A stretch of DNA of 64,000 bases from Corynebacterium mustelae (GCF_001020985.1 NZ_CP011542.1:1178001-1242000); one strand, 5' to 3'. Shown: positions 18,357 through 27,311, counted from the stretch's first letter. Made by a program: numbers and translations. Notes: generated from the letters alone by a model not told the origin.

Positions 18357-20225
18357 TTACAACCCAAACGTTGCGAATGTTTCATTGAAAATCTCCCGCA
18401 TGCGGCGGCGGGTGGAATAGCGTGTTTCCATGTCTTTGATTGCTTTTTTGATGTAGTTTTTGGTTTCTTGCCGTGGTTTCTGGCAGTGGAATTCGGCGGC
18501 GGTAAGTACCCGGCTGAGTACTTTTGCGGCGTTGTAGTAGGCGGCTTCGCCGGTGTTTTCTAGGTTTCGCCATGCTTGCTGTACTGCGATTTCGGCTGCG
18601 AGTCCGGGGTTTATGATCGCTAGCCAGCTTAGTTCGCGTTTCCAGGTGTCGGGGTCAAAGCCGTAGTTTTCGGGGTTGGCCATGAGTTCGTTGAAGGTTT
18701 CAGCTTGGTGGTGGGAATAGATTGCGTGGTGCAGTCCGGATTGCATGCCGAAATAGCCGCTGGTGTTGGTTAGAAGTGTGTGGAGTTCGTCGGTGAGGGC
18801 ACCGGATTGGATTTCATTGAGCACCATGAGGTTGAAGAAGCATTCGGCGGTTGGCGAGATGGCGTAGTAGGTGCATAGATACATTTTTGCCGCAGCAAGT
18901 TGGTTTGTTTCAACGAGGTTGTAAAAGATGTCGTGTGATGCGGAGCCACAAGAGGTTTTGAGTGGGGATGCGTCGGCGTGGTTTTTTATGGTGGTTAACC
19001 ACTGGGTTTGTTGTTCGAGAGATACGGGTGCGGTGAAAACGAGTTCAAGTGCTTTGGTGCCTTCGTCTTCGGCAAGGAGGAGTTCCAGTGCGGTTTGCCA
19101 GTCGCCTTGGGCCTCTTTAAGTGCCACAAGTAGGAGGAAAGCCGGGGTGGCGTGGTTGAAGTACTGATGTGGGTTGTCTGTGTCGGTGAGGGCTGCGTGC
19201 AGGGTGTTTTCGTAGTGGGTGATGGCGGGGTCGTCGAAAAGCGGTAAAAACTCGGAAATGTGTAGTTGGGTGCGTGTGGCATTGGCTAGTTGTTGTTTTA
19301 CTAACCATTTTGCCAGGTTAATGGGGCGAACGTTGGTGTCTTGGCACAGTCTGATATAGAGCGAAATGAGCCGTTGCATGTGCGGGTTAAGCGCCTCGGG
19401 TTTGTATGCGGAGTCGAGGATTTCTAGGAGGGTTCGTGCTTGCTTTGCGACGGCCTTGCCGCGTCCTACATTGATGTGTTCTTCAATCATGCACAGCAGT
19501 TCGCCTAGGTCGACTGTGAGTTTTTCTTCATTACTAAACGAACTTTTTATCAAGGCTTTGAAGTCTTTGACTTTTGTGTTCAGCATCGCGGCGATGTCGG
19601 CGTCGCTGCCGAGCGCGATGGTGGATCTTTCTTCCAACCAGCGGGCAAATTCGGGTATTTCGTGTGCGGCTTGATCGACCAGCAACCTAAGTTTGCTGTG
19701 TGGGAAGGAATCGAGAAACTGTGATACAGGATCGTCCGCAACGGTTTCGTCGTCAAAGGATAACGTGTCAATCACAGTAGTTTCATCGGCGATGGGGAAG
19801 TTGTTGCCGCGATCATTTTTCGGCCAGGTGGTGGGGATGGTCATGCCGAAGGTTTCTAGAAGTTCCGCCGGGTCGGTGTTGGTTTCTTCGCAGGTGACGG
19901 CTAGTAATGCTGCGATGATGTGTTCGCAGCTTTTGTCGAAGGTACATTGTTGGCAGGAGTTGAGGCTGACATCGTGGCAGGGAAATACACACACCGTGGT
20001 GGTTGTTTCCGTGCGAGGGTCGAAAACCTCAGCGTCAATGCGGGTGAAGGGGCCAAAGCGCCCAATTATGGCTGTCCCGATGTCGGCGAAGCTGCTGCTG
20101 GTGACGGTAACGCAATTGAGGGCGGCCAGTGATAGTGCGGTTCGGAACTTCGGTTTCCCGGAGATGGTTCGATACAGTGCGAATCGTTGGTCAACGACAT
20201 GGGAAAGATCAAAAGTGATGGCCAC
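18357..20225 (-). CDS. SWIM-like zinc-finger protein
   Basis: This 622-residue soluble protein contains a Cys/His cluster at about residues 78-105 (VCVFPC, SCQQC, KSCEHIIAALLAV). It resembles the SWIM finger, but with CxxC where the canonical form has CxC before CxH. The rest is helical, and the end (YYNAAKVLSRVL to TRRRMREIF) resembles the C-terminal repeats of actinobacterial SWIM proteins. SWIM fingers bind DNA or proteins and often accompany helicases or MoxR/VWA systems; none is next to this gene. It diverges from the monooxygenase gene over about 90 bases. One dispersed word lies at 19232-19242. Confidence 0.7.
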   Translation of the reverse strand: MAITFDLSHVVDQRFALYRTISGKPKFRTALSLAALNCVTVTSSSFADIGTAIIGRFGPFTRIDAEVFDPRTETTTTVCVFPCHDVSLNSCQQCTFDKSCEHIIAALLAVTCEETNTDPAELLETFGMTIPTTWPKNDRGNNFPIADETTVIDTLSFDDETVADDPVSQFLDSFPHSKLRLLVDQAAHEIPEFARWLEERSTIALGSDADIAAMLNTKVKDFKALIKSSFSNEEKLTVDLGELLCMIEEHINVGRGKAVAKQARTLLEILDSAYKPEALNPHMQRLISLYIRLCQDTNVRPINLAKWLVKQQLANATRTQLHISEFLPLFDDPAITHYENTLHAALTDTDNPHQYFNHATPAFLLLVALKEAQGDWQTALELLLAEDEGTKALELVFTAPVSLEQQTQWLTTIKNHADASPLKTSCGSASHDIFYNLVETNQLAAAKMYLCTYYAISPTAECFFNLMVLNEIQSGALTDELHTLLTNTSGYFGMQSGLHHAIYSHHQAETFNELMANPENYGFDPDTWKRELSWLAIINPGLAAEIAVQQAWRNLENTGEAAYYNAAKVLSRVLTAAEFHCQKPRQETKNYIKKAIKDMETRYSTRRRMREIFNETFATFGL

Positions 20226-20316
20226 GGGTTACCTTTATGCGATGATAAGTGAGCAATTTCCTACATCGAAGTGTAGTAGAACTATTACTAATAACGTCGG
20301 TGCGGGGGGACAGGGG

Positions 20317-20598
20317 ATGGAGAAAATGGTGACATTAACCGGCCAACTTATATGTGCCAACCAGGCTGAATTGGCACTGGTGGAGGAGCTTTTACCGGAG
20401 CATATTTCCTTAACGCGTACCGAAAACGGGTGCGTGTCTTTTGATGTTGTACAGACTACTAACCCGTTGGTGTGGGACGTGTCGGAAGTATTCGTTGACT
20501 CAGATGCGCTTGCCGCACACCAAAAACGAGCGGCGGAAAGCCGGTGGGGCCAGGCAACTAACCGGATTGAACGCCGCTATCTAGTAACGGAAAACTAG
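20317..20598 (+). CDS. Putative antibiotic biosynthesis monooxygenase (ABM) domain protein
   Basis: This 93-residue ferredoxin-like alpha-beta protein reads VTLTGQLICANQAELALVEE, then HISLTRTENGCVSFDVVQTT, WDVSEVFVDSDALAAHQKRAA, the typical ABM order (strand, helix, E-x-G-C-x-x-F, E-x-F-x-D, H-x-x). Family members include quinol monooxygenases and heme-degrading enzymes; the substrate is unknown. The start is the ATG at 20317 after a GGGG run; ATG 20326, with GGAG four bases upstream, is nearly as good. Longer plus frames reaching to 19693 are shadows of the SWIM gene. Confidence 0.8.
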   Translation: MEKMVTLTGQLICANQAELALVEELLPEHISLTRTENGCVSFDVVQTTNPLVWDVSEVFVDSDALAAHQKRAAESRWGQATNRIERRYLVTEN

Positions 20599-20603
20599 TG
20601 GGA

Positions 20604-21020
20604 TTAGGATCCTTGAGTTCCTATCTCCATTTGAAGCCTCAGCAGGTAGCCGTCGGGGTCTTGGACCAGGAATTGCTGCACCCCAATTTCGGTGTCGCCG
20701 GTGCGGTACCACTGAGTTTCGGGTTCTACAAACAGTGGATAGTTTTCGGCGCGTAGCCGTTCTAAGGCGGGAGTGTAGTCGGGCACAACCACCTCGAAAT
20801 TAATGCCTCTACCGAGCGGTTTTTCCGCAGGTGCCGTCAGCCAGGTTCGCCCGATGGCGATCTGGTCGAGCATGATATGGGCATCACCTAGCGTGATATA
20901 GGCGAAGTTTTCTTCCGGGCGGGAATAGCGAACACTGAATCCGATGAGCCGGCACCAGAAATCTAATGATGCGTCGATGTCGGTGACGCTCAACTCTGGG
21001 ACTAGAGCGGGTTCGTTCAT
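20604..21020 (-). CDS. Glyoxalase/bleomycin-resistance (VOC) family protein
   Basis: This 138-residue VOC protein opens VPELSVTDIDASLDFWCRLIGF, then FAYITLGDAHIMLDQ, the middle strand NFEVVV, and the closing VQQFLVQDPDGYLLRLQ. The pattern matches bleomycin-resistance-like binding proteins, which sequester a drug instead of using a metal. The metal ligands typical of glyoxalase I are not all visible, so substrate binding is more likely than catalysis. It is convergent with the ABM gene (5-base gap). Confidence 0.85.
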   Translation of the reverse strand: MNEPALVPELSVTDIDASLDFWCRLIGFSVRYSRPEENFAYITLGDAHIMLDQIAIGRTWLTAPAEKPLGRGINFEVVVPDYTPALERLRAENYPLFVEPETQWYRTGDTEIGVQQFLVQDPDGYLLRLQMEIGTQGS

Positions 21021-21129
21021 AGCGGCTCCGTTCGCGGTGCAGGGGAGGATGGTATTCGGTTACACTTGAGATAAGGTGCACGTTGCACACATGATAGATG
21101 ATGATATGCCCACCAGAAAGGGGTTTTAT

Positions 21130-21597
21130 ATGTCAGATTGGCGAAGTGATCGGATAGGTTCGGCCATTGCGGGGGAGAACCCGATGGTTATCGCGGAATT
21201 GGATCAAGCGTTTGTTGCTATCGGTGATACCCAGTTTTTGCCGGGATACTGCGTGGTGCTCACCAAGCAGAAGGGCGTGAACACGCTGTCGGATTTGCCC
21301 AAGCCGGAGCGGATGCAGTTTCTCGCCGATCTTGATCTTGCGGTTTCCGCCATTGAAAACGTGTGTAAGCGCCGCGACGATGCTTTTCGACGGGTCAATA
21401 TCGAAATCCTAGGAAACATTGACCCGTTTCTCCACGCCCACATCTTCCCGCGTTTCAATTGGGAAAGCGAGCTGGCCGCGAAACCCGTGTGGATGCATCC
21501 GTCGTCCGAATGGAGCGATCCTAATAATGCTGTAGGTCCTGCGCATGATGAATTGCGCGCCGAATTGCGCGAGGAGATCGAACGGTTGCGTGACTAA
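21130..21597 (+). CDS. HIT-family (diadenosine polyphosphate hydrolase-like) protein
   Basis: This 155-residue protein has MSDWRSDRIGSAIAGENPMV at the start, FLPGYCVVLTK, VNIEILGNIDPFLHAHIFPR, and VWMHPSSEW. The HAH motif with a preceding FL matches the histidine-triad superfamily, with the third His of the triad replaced (HxHxxPR), as in a subfamily annotated as diadenosine tetraphosphate hydrolase. The ATG at 21130 follows AGAAAGGGG and starts the conserved N-terminus; the longer frame from 21076 has no support. One dispersed word (21382-21392) lies in the coding sequence. Confidence 0.82.
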   Translation: MSDWRSDRIGSAIAGENPMVIAELDQAFVAIGDTQFLPGYCVVLTKQKGVNTLSDLPKPERMQFLADLDLAVSAIENVCKRRDDAFRRVNIEILGNIDPFLHAHIFPRFNWESELAAKPVWMHPSSEWSDPNNAVGPAHDELRAELREEIERLRD

Positions 21598-21601
21598 GGG
21601 C

Positions 21602-22411
21602 TTACTGTTCTTTCAGATCGGCGATGCTGTAGATGGCGCGCCCAAGTACGGCGGATACCACCGGTGCCCACGGTAAACACAGTGCTGCTTTGTTAAGGAG
21701 CTCTTCGTCGGCAAGCAAAGCTTCAGTCGCGCCAACAGTTAGATGGCCGTCGATAAGCACCGCAACCATATCGGCGGTTTCGTAGGCAAAATTGACGTCG
21801 TGGGTAGCGAAAACAATCGCGGTTCCAGAGGTGGAAAGATCCGAGAGTATCTCGGTGACCCGTGCAGCGCCATGTGGGTCCAGACCAGCCGTGGGTTCGT
21901 CGAGAAGCAAAACCCGTGGCTGCATCGCCAACGCCCCGGCTAAAGCGACACGTTTTCGTTGGCCGAACGACAACTGGTGCGGAACTCGATCCGCTAAGTG
22001 GTTGATTTCGCACTGCTCAAGTGCGGTTGCGACCCGGCGTGCGACTTCCGTTTCCGGCAATCCCTGGTTGATCGGCCCGAATGATACATCGGCAGCGACA
22101 GTTGTGGCGAAAATTTGATCGTCGGGTTCCTGCAACACCATTTGGACAGTGTTGCGGATCGTATCGCGACCCTTCCGCGAATAAGAATACGGCGTACCAT
22201 CTAGGGTGATTGTGCCCGACGATGGTTTCCATGCCCCCGCAATTTGCCGAAACAGTGTGGATTTTCCGGCACCGTTGCGGCCTAAAACGGCGATGCGTTG
22301 ACTAGGATGAATGTCGAGGGACGCATCGACTAGGACAGGAATCCCATCGCGATGAAACGCGATTGTATCTACCGAAACAATAGGTGCTGGGGTTTGATTA
22401 TCCATGGGCAA
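21602..22411 (-). CDS. cbiO: Cobalt ECF transporter ATPase CbiO
   Basis: This 269-residue ABC ATPase energises the cobalt importer. Walker A is VLGRNGAGKSTLFRQI near residue 42, the Q-loop VLQEPDDQIF is the ECF type, the signature is LSFGQRKRVALAGAL, Walker B VLLLDEPTAGLDPHG, and the H-loop FATHDVNFAYE. It is the last gene of cbiM-cbiN-cbiQ-cbiO on the minus strand. The ATG at 22405 (MDNQTP) is an alternative start. Confidence 0.93.
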   Translation of the reverse strand: MPMDNQTPAPIVSVDTIAFHRDGIPVLVDASLDIHPSQRIAVLGRNGAGKSTLFRQIAGAWKPSSGTITLDGTPYSYSRKGRDTIRNTVQMVLQEPDDQIFATTVAADVSFGPINQGLPETEVARRVATALEQCEINHLADRVPHQLSFGQRKRVALAGALAMQPRVLLLDEPTAGLDPHGAARVTEILSDLSTSGTAIVFATHDVNFAYETADMVAVLIDGHLTVGATEALLADEELLNKAALCLPWAPVVSAVLGRAIYSIADLKEQ

Positions 22412-22427
22412 TACTCGTGGTATGGGT

Positions 22428-23156
22428 TTAGAAACTAATGAAACTAAACGCAGTTATTGTGGCTAAGACCGCGACGTAGCAGCTGAGCCTGGTGGTATTT
22501 GCTTGTCGACGCGGGTGTGCTACTAGTAGCGCTGTGCGATCCGCCCGCAGTTCGAGCCCTTCGCTCAATCTGCGGGCGCGATCAAAGGCAATGACGAATA
22601 ACCCTGCCGCTTGTCCCGCAACCGAACCGATCCATCGCTTTATTGAGGAATGTCCAAGCCGCATTGCCTGCGCGTCCCACATGGTGCGTGCACTACCAAT
22701 GAGGGTATTGACCATGCGATACATGGCGGTGACGACATAGACCAGGGGAGTTGGCATGCCGATGTGAAGGCTCCACGCGATGATCTCAGCCATCGGGGTG
22801 GTAAGAGCGAAAGCCATCACTGCTGTGGTGGCGACACACGAGCGCGATACCACTGTTAGTGCCTGTTCCCATTGCGAAAAATGTAGTTCAATGCCATGTG
22901 TTGTGATGCTCAGTAGAAGCGGAATGACACCAATGATGACAAAGCTCATGGGTGCGATGCACACCCCGAAATAGAGCCGAAGTGGGATCTGGGCACGAAT
23001 GACCGCCCCGGCGATCAGCGCTGTAATAAGTGGTAATCCGGGGATAGGAGGCAATGCAACTGCGAGGCCAGCGCTGCCGATGAATAACAAGACCTTTTCA
23101 CCGACGTTGTGGTGTGCCCAGTGGCTGCGCTCGGCAGCCATTTCCAAAGGGTTCAT
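22428..23156 (-). CDS. cbiQ: Cobalt ECF transporter transmembrane subunit CbiQ
   Basis: This 242-residue EcfT-type subunit couples CbiO to CbiMN. It has about five or six helices, and the coupling helix region after TAMYRMVNTLIGSARTMWDAQ contains the Ala-Arg-Gly-like motifs: AQAMRLGHSS and RARRLSEGLELR, matching the two A-R-G motifs of EcfT with changes. It starts one base before cbiN ends on the minus strand, so the two are coupled. Confidence 0.9.
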   Translation of the reverse strand: MNPLEMAAERSHWAHHNVGEKVLLFIGSAGLAVALPPIPGLPLITALIAGAVIRAQIPLRLYFGVCIAPMSFVIIGVIPLLLSITTHGIELHFSQWEQALTVVSRSCVATTAVMAFALTTPMAEIIAWSLHIGMPTPLVYVVTAMYRMVNTLIGSARTMWDAQAMRLGHSSIKRWIGSVAGQAAGLFVIAFDRARRLSEGLELRADRTALLVAHPRRQANTTRLSCYVAVLATITAFSFISF

Positions 23157-23492
23157 TTACTGTGAATCTTCGGTGGCGGTCGCATTTTCAGATCGACGCG
23201 GCAGCATTCGGCCCCGGTAAACACCAAGAACGTATCCTAGAACTCCAGCTCCTAGTCCTGCTTGCAGTGCGAATAATCCAGATTCCACTTCACCAGGTAA
23301 CTCCCCAACGAGTGGCTCGTACCACGGTTCGTATGCGGGGTTTTCTTCGGCAACGATAGATTCTGCAGACGCATCTGTACCTGCAAATGGTTCCTCGGAA
23401 TTCGGATCACCGAGGTTAAAGAACATAGGGAATACTGCGATGATAATAGCCACCGTGATAAGGCCGATGGTGACTAGTCGTGATTGTTTCAT
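23157..23492 (-). CDS. cbiN: Cobalt transport protein CbiN
   Basis: This 111-residue protein has two membrane helices (VTIGLITVAIIIAVFPMFF and GLGAGVLGYVLGVYRGR) joined by an acidic extracytoplasmic loop with DPNSEEPFAGTDASAE and VAEENPAYEPW. CbiN is needed to load cobalt into CbiM. It lies between cbiM (26-base gap) and cbiQ. Confidence 0.9.
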   Translation of the reverse strand: MKQSRLVTIGLITVAIIIAVFPMFFNLGDPNSEEPFAGTDASAESIVAEENPAYEPWYEPLVGELPGEVESGLFALQAGLGAGVLGYVLGVYRGRMLPRRSENATATEDSQ

Positions 23493-23518
23493 AGGTATTA
23501 CTCCTTATCGTCGAGTGG

Positions 23519-24214
23519 TTAAGTCGATGCTGATTGTGGCTCGACGGTAGTTTCTTCAGTGTGGTTCAGCACACCAAGCGTTATCAGGTCGGATGTTGCG
23601 ATACGACGAAGTGTTCGGGCGATAAGGACGGTAACAATAGCTTCAACTATTGCCAACGGAATTTGGGTTGGGGCGTATAACGCTAAGAAAGTAGTCAGCG
23701 CGTTAGTAAAACCATTGGCATGATGGGCGATAGATAACTGAATGGCAGTCACCACATAGGTGGAGAAATCGGCAAACAATGCGGCGCAGAAAATCCCTAC
23801 TTCAAAGGAACCACCAATGCTTCGCACCAGTTTCCAGGCACCGTATCCTACCCACGGGCCAACGACTGCCATCGAAAACGCATTGGCACCCAGTGTGGTT
23901 ATGCCACCGTGCGCCAACAACAAGGCCTGGAACAGCAAGACGGTGGTTCCAACGAAAGCCATGATCGGTGGCTTGAATAGAACCGAACCTAAGCCTGTTC
24001 CAGTGGGATGGGAGGACGAACCAGTAACGGACGGGATTTTCAACGCCGAAAGGACGAAAGTGAAAGCGCCTGCCGCTCCCAACAGCATTCCGGTTTCTGG
24101 TTGTTCTTTGATCTGTTTATTTACCTTCATTGCACCATGAATAACAAACGGTGCGGCGGCGGCAGTCCAGGCGACAGCCTGGGATACGGGGAGGAACCCC
24201 TCAGCAATATGCAT
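23519..24214 (-). CDS. cbiM: Cobalt ECF substrate-binding subunit CbiM
   Basis: CbiM is the S component that binds Co2+ with its extreme N-terminus. Here it begins MHIAEGFLPV, keeping the Met-His-Ile metal-binding start, so the ATG at 24214 is certain. The 231-residue protein has six or seven helices with conserved GAFTFVLSALKIPS, GSSSHPTGTGLG (His ligand) and LLAHGGITTLGAN. It is the first gene of the operon and lies 61 bases after a cobalamin riboswitch, so B12 status controls cobalt uptake. Confidence 0.96.
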   Translation of the reverse strand: MHIAEGFLPVSQAVAWTAAAAPFVIHGAMKVNKQIKEQPETGMLLGAAGAFTFVLSALKIPSVTGSSSHPTGTGLGSVLFKPPIMAFVGTTVLLFQALLLAHGGITTLGANAFSMAVVGPWVGYGAWKLVRSIGGSFEVGIFCAALFADFSTYVVTAIQLSIAHHANGFTNALTTFLALYAPTQIPLAIVEAIVTVLIARTLRRIATSDLITLGVLNHTEETTVEPQSAST

Positions 24215-24275
24215 TATGCACTTCTTTCAACATCGGTACTTGAGTCCTCGCAAGTACATTGTCAGTTAGCCGTGT

Positions 24276-24441
24276 CCTAGCCGGTCTCCTGGCTTCGTAC
24301 CGATTGCGTTTTACTAGCCTTCCCAGGTAATGACAACCCAGTGGCGCAGCAAACTTCTGTGATTTTTTAAAATCTGGTACTTACAGTGGCGAGGTCCGCT
24401 GCCGAATTTTCATCGGCATTCCCGTTCACTAAGGCACACAT
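24276..24441 (-). promoter_or_regulatory. Cobalamin riboswitch upstream of cbiMNQO
   Basis: Read on the minus strand, the B12 box region shows AGCGGACCTCGCCACTGTAA, then CTGCGCCACTGGGTTGTCA, ACCTGGGAAGGC, and the closing GAAGCCAGGAGACCGGCT. These are the conserved cobalamin-aptamer blocks in the right order, about 165 bases. The 3' block ends about 65 bases before the cbiM ATG, leaving room for an expression platform. Confidence 0.92.
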
Positions 24442-24660
24442 CATAGTCTAGTGGCTTTGGAGGGGGATACACATTCGATTCAATTAATCGGTGTCCCGTG
24501 GTGGCTGGTTGCGGGTGGGAAAAGCCTTGCTTGTTTATTTGGCATATGCACACATAATCGGCTTCCTCCTATCATCATAAGTAATACAAAATACTTGTTT
24601 AAAGCGTATTTTTCTGTGGTAGGTTGGGGCCGCAATCAGGGGTAATTGACCCACGAATCA
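24442..24660. other. Intergenic, nothing recognised
   Basis: 219 AT-rich bases between the riboswitch and the DUF3995 remnant. The cbiM promoter (minus strand) must lie in the left part. The open frame at 24451-24645 looks random in composition and is not called. Confidence 0.4.
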
Positions 24661-24663
24661 GAA

Positions 24664-25124
24664 GTGGTGAAATCTATGTTGATCAGAGTTATCGCCTGGA
24701 CCAGCTTAGCTGCGGCAGGGGTTCTACATGCAGTCTGGGCAACTGGATCCTACTGGCCGACACAAGACAAAGAGCAACTTGCACGGGTGGTAGACGGTAG
24801 CACCCACATTGTTCCTTCTCCGATCGTGCCCTGAGCTGTTGCCGGAGGGCTAATTGTTGCTGGGGTAGTCACCGGTGGAGCGCTTGGTGAAAGGCACCTG
24901 TTGTCTACACACGAAAAGCGATAGCATCCGCACTGTTGACTTGGGAATTATCGCCAAGCACCCTCACCCTTAAAGTAGTAGGTGATGTTTCAGATGCGGA
25001 AGAATTCAGTGCGTGGAATCGAAAACTTTACCGACCGTTGTGTACAATTCTCGGGGTGACAACGTTGCTTGGGGCAAGCAAGACTATGAAGCGAATGACG
25101 GGTAACTTGAGATTAGCTCCATAA
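24664..25124 (+). pseudogene. Broken DUF3995 membrane-protein gene
   Basis: The frame starting near MLIRVIAWTSLAAAGVLHAV continues WATGSYWPTQDKEQLARVV and STHIVPSPIVP, the N-terminal half of DUF3995 (helix, WAxGxxWP, LA..V.G, PSP). TGA at 24832-24834 then interrupts it. The same frame continues AVAGGLIVAGVVTGGALGE, and after a slip near 24905 another frame gives EEFSAWNRKLYRPLC, the family's F-x-x-WN-x-x-x-Y-x-P-L-C block. One in-frame stop and one frameshift make it non-functional. Confidence 0.7.
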
Positions 25125-25184
25125 ATAGCGTTCCCCTCAAACCACTATGGCAGACGGTATAAGGGGAATAGCTCCAGATTATTG

Positions 25185-26108
25185 TTAGTGCGCAGCGTCC
25201 TTCTTTTTCCGTGGGATCAGGTGCAGGATAGCCACGATGATTCCGCCCACGATCAGGCCGAAGATTAACGAGAAGAACGTATCAATCAACCACACCACGA
25301 AACCTCCGAGGTGTTCGACGGAGTGCGAAATGGAATGCACGAAGTGGTAGAGCGGTTCGAAGCCTAGTTCGTTGGTTCCTACCAGGAGGATGTGTCCGCC
25401 AACCCACAACATGGCGAACATACCAATGAAGGAAATAACGCTTAATACCTTTGGCATTGCGGTAACCAAGCCACGGCCAAACTTTTGCGAGGCGGTAGAT
25501 CCCGTTGCGGCAAGCTTGAGTCCAACATCGTCCATCTTCACCAACAGCCCCACTGCGCCGTAGACCAAAAGTGTTACGCCAAGTGCTACCGCGATCAAGA
25601 CGGCCGCTTCCATCCATATGCTTTGGTCCGCTACCTCATTTAAGGAAATCACCATGATTTCAGCCGAGAGAATCAAATCTGTGGTGATCGCACCGCGCAC
25701 CAAAGTGTTCTCGTCTTTGGCGGCGGCATCTTCTTCCGCTTCATGGTGATGCCCAGAAATGAGCTCCCAGACTTTTTCCGCACCCTCAAAGCTCAAATAG
25801 GCACCACCGATCATGAGGATTGGTGTCAGCGCCCACGGTGCGAGTGCATTAAGTAGCAGTGCCACTGGCAAGATGATGACTAATTTGTTAAATAATGACC
25901 CCTTGGCGATGCGCCAAATAATAGGTAGCTCTCGTGCCGGACTGACACCTTCGACAAACCGAGGGGTTACAGCAGCGTCGTCGATAACAACACCGGCTGC
26001 TTTAGCTGACGTCTTTGCCGCTGCGGCGGCGACATCGTCGACGCTGGCAGACGCGGTTTTAGCAATTAAGGCAATGTCGTCAAGCAATGCTGCTAGTCCA
26101 CCGGCCAT
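25185..26108 (-). CDS. DUF808 family inner-membrane protein (YedI-like)
   Basis: This 307-residue membrane protein opens MAGGLAALLDDIALIAKTAS, the typical DUF808 start, which is why the ATG at 26108 is chosen over 26126. Further hallmarks are AAGVVIDDAAVTPRFVEG, RELPIIWRIAKGSLFNKL, then about six or seven helices including ILMIGGAYLSFEGAEKV and the segments GAITTDLILSAEIMVISLNE and WVGGHILLVG. A soluble charged loop (HHHEAEEDAAAK) sits near residue 130. No function is known; the Asp/Glu-rich transmembrane pattern suggests transport. It is a single gene. Confidence 0.87.
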   Translation of the reverse strand: MAGGLAALLDDIALIAKTASASVDDVAAAAAKTSAKAAGVVIDDAAVTPRFVEGVSPARELPIIWRIAKGSLFNKLVIILPVALLLNALAPWALTPILMIGGAYLSFEGAEKVWELISGHHHEAEEDAAAKDENTLVRGAITTDLILSAEIMVISLNEVADQSIWMEAAVLIAVALGVTLLVYGAVGLLVKMDDVGLKLAATGSTASQKFGRGLVTAMPKVLSVISFIGMFAMLWVGGHILLVGTNELGFEPLYHFVHSISHSVEHLGGFVVWLIDTFFSLIFGLIVGGIIVAILHLIPRKKKDAAH

Positions 26109-26198
26109 TTTGTACCTCACCATCATGTTGGATTGTTTCGTTGTTTTATCTTAGCCAAGCGGCCAAGCTAAGCGGGAAAATTTGTTTTAATAGGGAAC

Positions 26199-27086
26199 AT
26201 GAAGGTCGTTGTATTTGGGGCAGGTGCAGTGGGCACATGGTACGGCGGATGGCTCAAAGCCAGTGGGGCAGACGTGACATTTGTTGCCCGAGGCGAGACG
26301 AAACACCGCCTGGAAACACATCCGGTGGAATTGCGGGGGCCGCAGGGCAGTACGTACGTAAGCGTGGAAGTCGTCGAAAAGCTCAACGATGTCGCGGCCG
26401 ATCTAGTCATCTTTGCAACGAAAACCATCGGATCGGTTGATTTGCCGCCACAGCTTCCTGGTGATGCCGTTATACTCACCACTCAAAATTCCGTCGAATT
26501 ACCCACGTTGGCGGTGGAAAAATACGGAGCTGATCGGGTGATTCCTGGGGTGGTGCGCGCCTTTCTCCATAACGTCGCACCAGGAATTACCGAACACGAC
26601 GGTAACATCCAATCGTTGACCATTGGCAGTATCCACCCGGCAACGGCACAAATAGTCGAACGCATTGCCGCAGCTTTCAAGGCGACGCCGATAACCACCA
26701 CTATCGCGCCTGACATAATGGCTGATGTGTGGGCAAAAGCGATGTTCGTTTCGCCTTTTGGTGCGCTTGGCGCTGTGTTTGCTAAGCCGCTGGGGATTCT
26801 ACGTACGCGTTACCGCGACAGTCTTCGGCACCTCATGGAAGAAGTTGAACGTACTGCACGTGCTCACGGAGTTGAATTACCAGCGACGATAGTGGCAGAC
26901 ACGTTGAATTTTGCCGATGCTCAATCCCCAGACGCAACCAGCTCCATGCAGCGCGACATCATGGCAGGCAAAGCTAACGAATTAGATGCCCAGGTCGGGG
27001 CTGTTATTCGAATGGGACGACGGCTTGACATGGAGCTGCCAGCCCACCGTTTGGTTTTAGATATTCTGAGCACCCGAATTGGATAA
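26199..27086 (+). CDS. panE: 2-dehydropantoate 2-reductase (ketopantoate reductase) family
   Basis: PanE reduces ketopantoate to pantoate with NADPH on the pantothenate pathway. The 295-residue protein has the Rossmann motif VVFGAGAVGTWYGGWL at residue 3, TFVARGETKHRLE (NADPH phosphate site), VIFATKTIGS, TTQNSVE, and the helical C-terminal domain with the catalytic-Lys segment ADVWAKAMFVSPFGALG and SSMQRDIMAGKANELDAQ (substrate Glu). Many ApbA/PanE homologues act on other 2-oxoacids, so the pantoate role is likely but not certain. Confidence 0.85.
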   Translation: MKVVVFGAGAVGTWYGGWLKASGADVTFVARGETKHRLETHPVELRGPQGSTYVSVEVVEKLNDVAADLVIFATKTIGSVDLPPQLPGDAVILTTQNSVELPTLAVEKYGADRVIPGVVRAFLHNVAPGITEHDGNIQSLTIGSIHPATAQIVERIAAAFKATPITTTIAPDIMADVWAKAMFVSPFGALGAVFAKPLGILRTRYRDSLRHLMEEVERTARAHGVELPATIVADTLNFADAQSPDATSSMQRDIMAGKANELDAQVGAVIRMGRRLDMELPAHRLVLDILSTRIG

Positions 27087-27175
27087 CCTTCTGACAAGTT
27101 GTAACCTATCTACCGCATGACATCTTAGAGTTCTTATGTATGTTATGCATGCTTGTCAGATGTAACTTAAAACGT
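27087..27175. other. Leader region before the second TPP riboswitch
   Basis: This 89-base stretch holds the promoter of the ykoEDC operon. TATGTATGTTATGCATGC contains plausible -10 hexamers, but no clear -35 box is picked. Confidence 0.35.
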
Positions 27176-27306
27176 ATGCACGAGTGCTCACCCGCTTCTT
27201 TAAACCACTATTTAAGGTGAGCTGAGACAACGCCAGTTTGATTATGAAGAACGCGGTGCGTTGAATCGTCAGAACCTGATCCGGTTAATACCGGCGCTAG
27301 GGAGAA
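27176..27306 (+). promoter_or_regulatory. TPP riboswitch controlling ykoE-ykoD-ykoC
   Basis: Conserved THI blocks are GGTGAGCTGAGACAACG (CTGAGA core), then after a long P3-like insert CAGAACCTGATCCGGTTAAT and ACCGGCGCTAGGGAG. The first block CGAGTGCTCACCC is a divergent GGGGTGCCC. The 3' AGGGAGA serves as the Shine-Dalgarno site six bases before the ykoE ATG at 27312, so ligand binding would hide it. Thiamine diphosphate represses the importer. Confidence 0.85.
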
Positions 27307-27311
27307 AACAC

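Noticed and set aside
24451..24645. 64-codon frame before the DUF3995 remnant
   Set aside because: Composition is random and no domain or ribosome site is present; it partly overlaps the cobalamin riboswitch leader.
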